61,418 bases of DNA from JAZUCL01 sp045639125. GTDB lineage: Bacteria; Bacillota; Clostridia; Oscillospirales; QAMX01. The notes below the pieces were generated by a model that searched no databases, was not told the origin of the DNA, and was given only the letters and a program-made list of their open reading frames with translations. Positions 61,086-61,418 of this stretch are shown here, piece after piece. The stretch covers positions 1 through 61,418 of the forward strand of contig JAZUCL010000008.1 in the NCBI GenBank assembly GCA_045639125.1. Reading direction: 5' to 3'. Position 1 is the first letter of the stretch. The number at the start of each line of letters is the position of its first letter. The position numbers and the translations under genes are program-made.

Positions 61086-61418
61086 TCATACAGCTTTTTT
61101 TGCTTTCAGAATTCGAACAATCACAGGGCTGAGTACTACGTTGATCGACATTTCAATCAGAAAATTCACACCAACAAGGCCCAGGAACAGGAAGCCAACA
61201 AAGCCGGCTGCCTCAACGCTGTAGGTCTCGATCAGATAGGAACGGAAAAATACCGTGGCGCCCAGCAGGAACAAGCCAGTATTGACAATCGGGCAAACAA
61301 TGGCCGATACAATGGCAGCCAGCGTATAATTGACCTTTTTGAGCCAACGAAATACAGCGGCGGCGGCAATTCCAGCCATAGCGCCTTTTACAAGACAAAT
61401 GAGCGCTGTGGCAAAGGG
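61086..61418 (-). CDS. Membrane protein resembling an ECF transporter S component (partial, runs off window)
   Basis: At least 110 residues of the C-terminal part are visible, and the frame stays open to the window edge. Hydrophobic helices alternate with short loops (LICLVKGAMAGIAAAAVFRW, LAAIVSAIVCPIVNTGLFLL, GFLFLGLVGVNFLIEMSINV), ending VIVRILKAKKAV. The G-A-rich helices and the PIVNTGLFL motif suit substrate-specificity subunits of ECF vitamin importers. G+C is near 50%, well above the rest of the window. Confidence 0.6.
   Translation of the reverse strand, partial: PFATALICLVKGAMAGIAAAAVFRWLKKVNYTLAAIVSAIVCPIVNTGLFLLGATVFFRSYLIETYSVEAAGFVGFLFLGLVGVNFLIEMSINVVLSPVIVRILKAKKAV

Overview
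The window looks like chromosome from a low-GC, endospore-forming Clostridia (Bacillota), probably an uncultured gut relative of the Oscillospirales. The evidence is gene content: gpr, spoIIP, an uninterrupted sigK, the spoIIAA-spoIIAB-sigF operon, a SpoIID-like protein and a SpoVB-like flippase; a single-chain PurL of about 1,240 residues with a C-terminal glutaminase; many TTG and GTG starts; and the alternative (carboxyspermidine-type) polyamine genes. Species cannot be named from the sequence alone.

Left end, about 1-10,362: an accessory island, nearly all on the minus strand. It starts with the first codons of a DNA cytosine methyltransferase (cut by the window edge) behind a small XRE regulator, then a DUF6809-like gene and tnpV. 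From 1,441 to 2,402 there is no gene but a chain of modules built from short hairpins, most of them ending in a terminator-like hairpin and separated by a repeated AATA(A)WGATGCA boundary motif. Next come an unknown membrane protein with a small overlapping partner, a HEPN-like unknown, a GIY-YIG nuclease and an XRE regulator; the last three form an operon with its own promoter and operator-like palindromes. A large serine recombinase, a SHOCT-KilA-N protein and a recombinase lacking its catalytic domain close the island against the tRNA operon terminator.

Core, about 10,363-59,625: tRNA operon Gly-Arg-His-Gln-Lys; gpr-spoIIP; an NNQ-repeat mini-protein of 54 residues; an RsmF-like methylase; a YfcE-like phosphodiesterase; an RlmI-like methylase; sigK; zur-znuACB under one promoter with a 39-bp palindrome; a DHHW/MBOAT acyl-transfer pair; the sigma-F operon; purL; rplM-rpsI; rsmA; infC-rpmI-rplT with an ATT start and an attenuator leader; a structured RNA of about 220 nt ahead of the polyamine operon speA-speE-speB-CANSDH-nspC; mgtC; a QueG-like Fe-S protein with a GntR regulator and a radical SAM activase; wecB; a SpoVB-like flippase; a MerR regulator with membrane helices; queA-tgt; a SpoIID-like protein; a lysine riboswitch driving dapA-dapB-asd; cdd; an orphan radical SAM protein; rmuC; an AI-2E-family exporter and an ion transporter.

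Right end: an sdpR-sdpI pair under an ArsR-type operator, then a clearly more GC-rich, truncated membrane protein resembling an ECF transporter S component. Functional links: asd supplies aspartate semialdehyde both to lysine/diaminopimelate synthesis and, presumably, to the carboxyspermidine route; Zur likely controls zinc import; the sporulation genes span engulfment (SpoIID/SpoIIP), forespore and mother-cell sigma factors, and germination.
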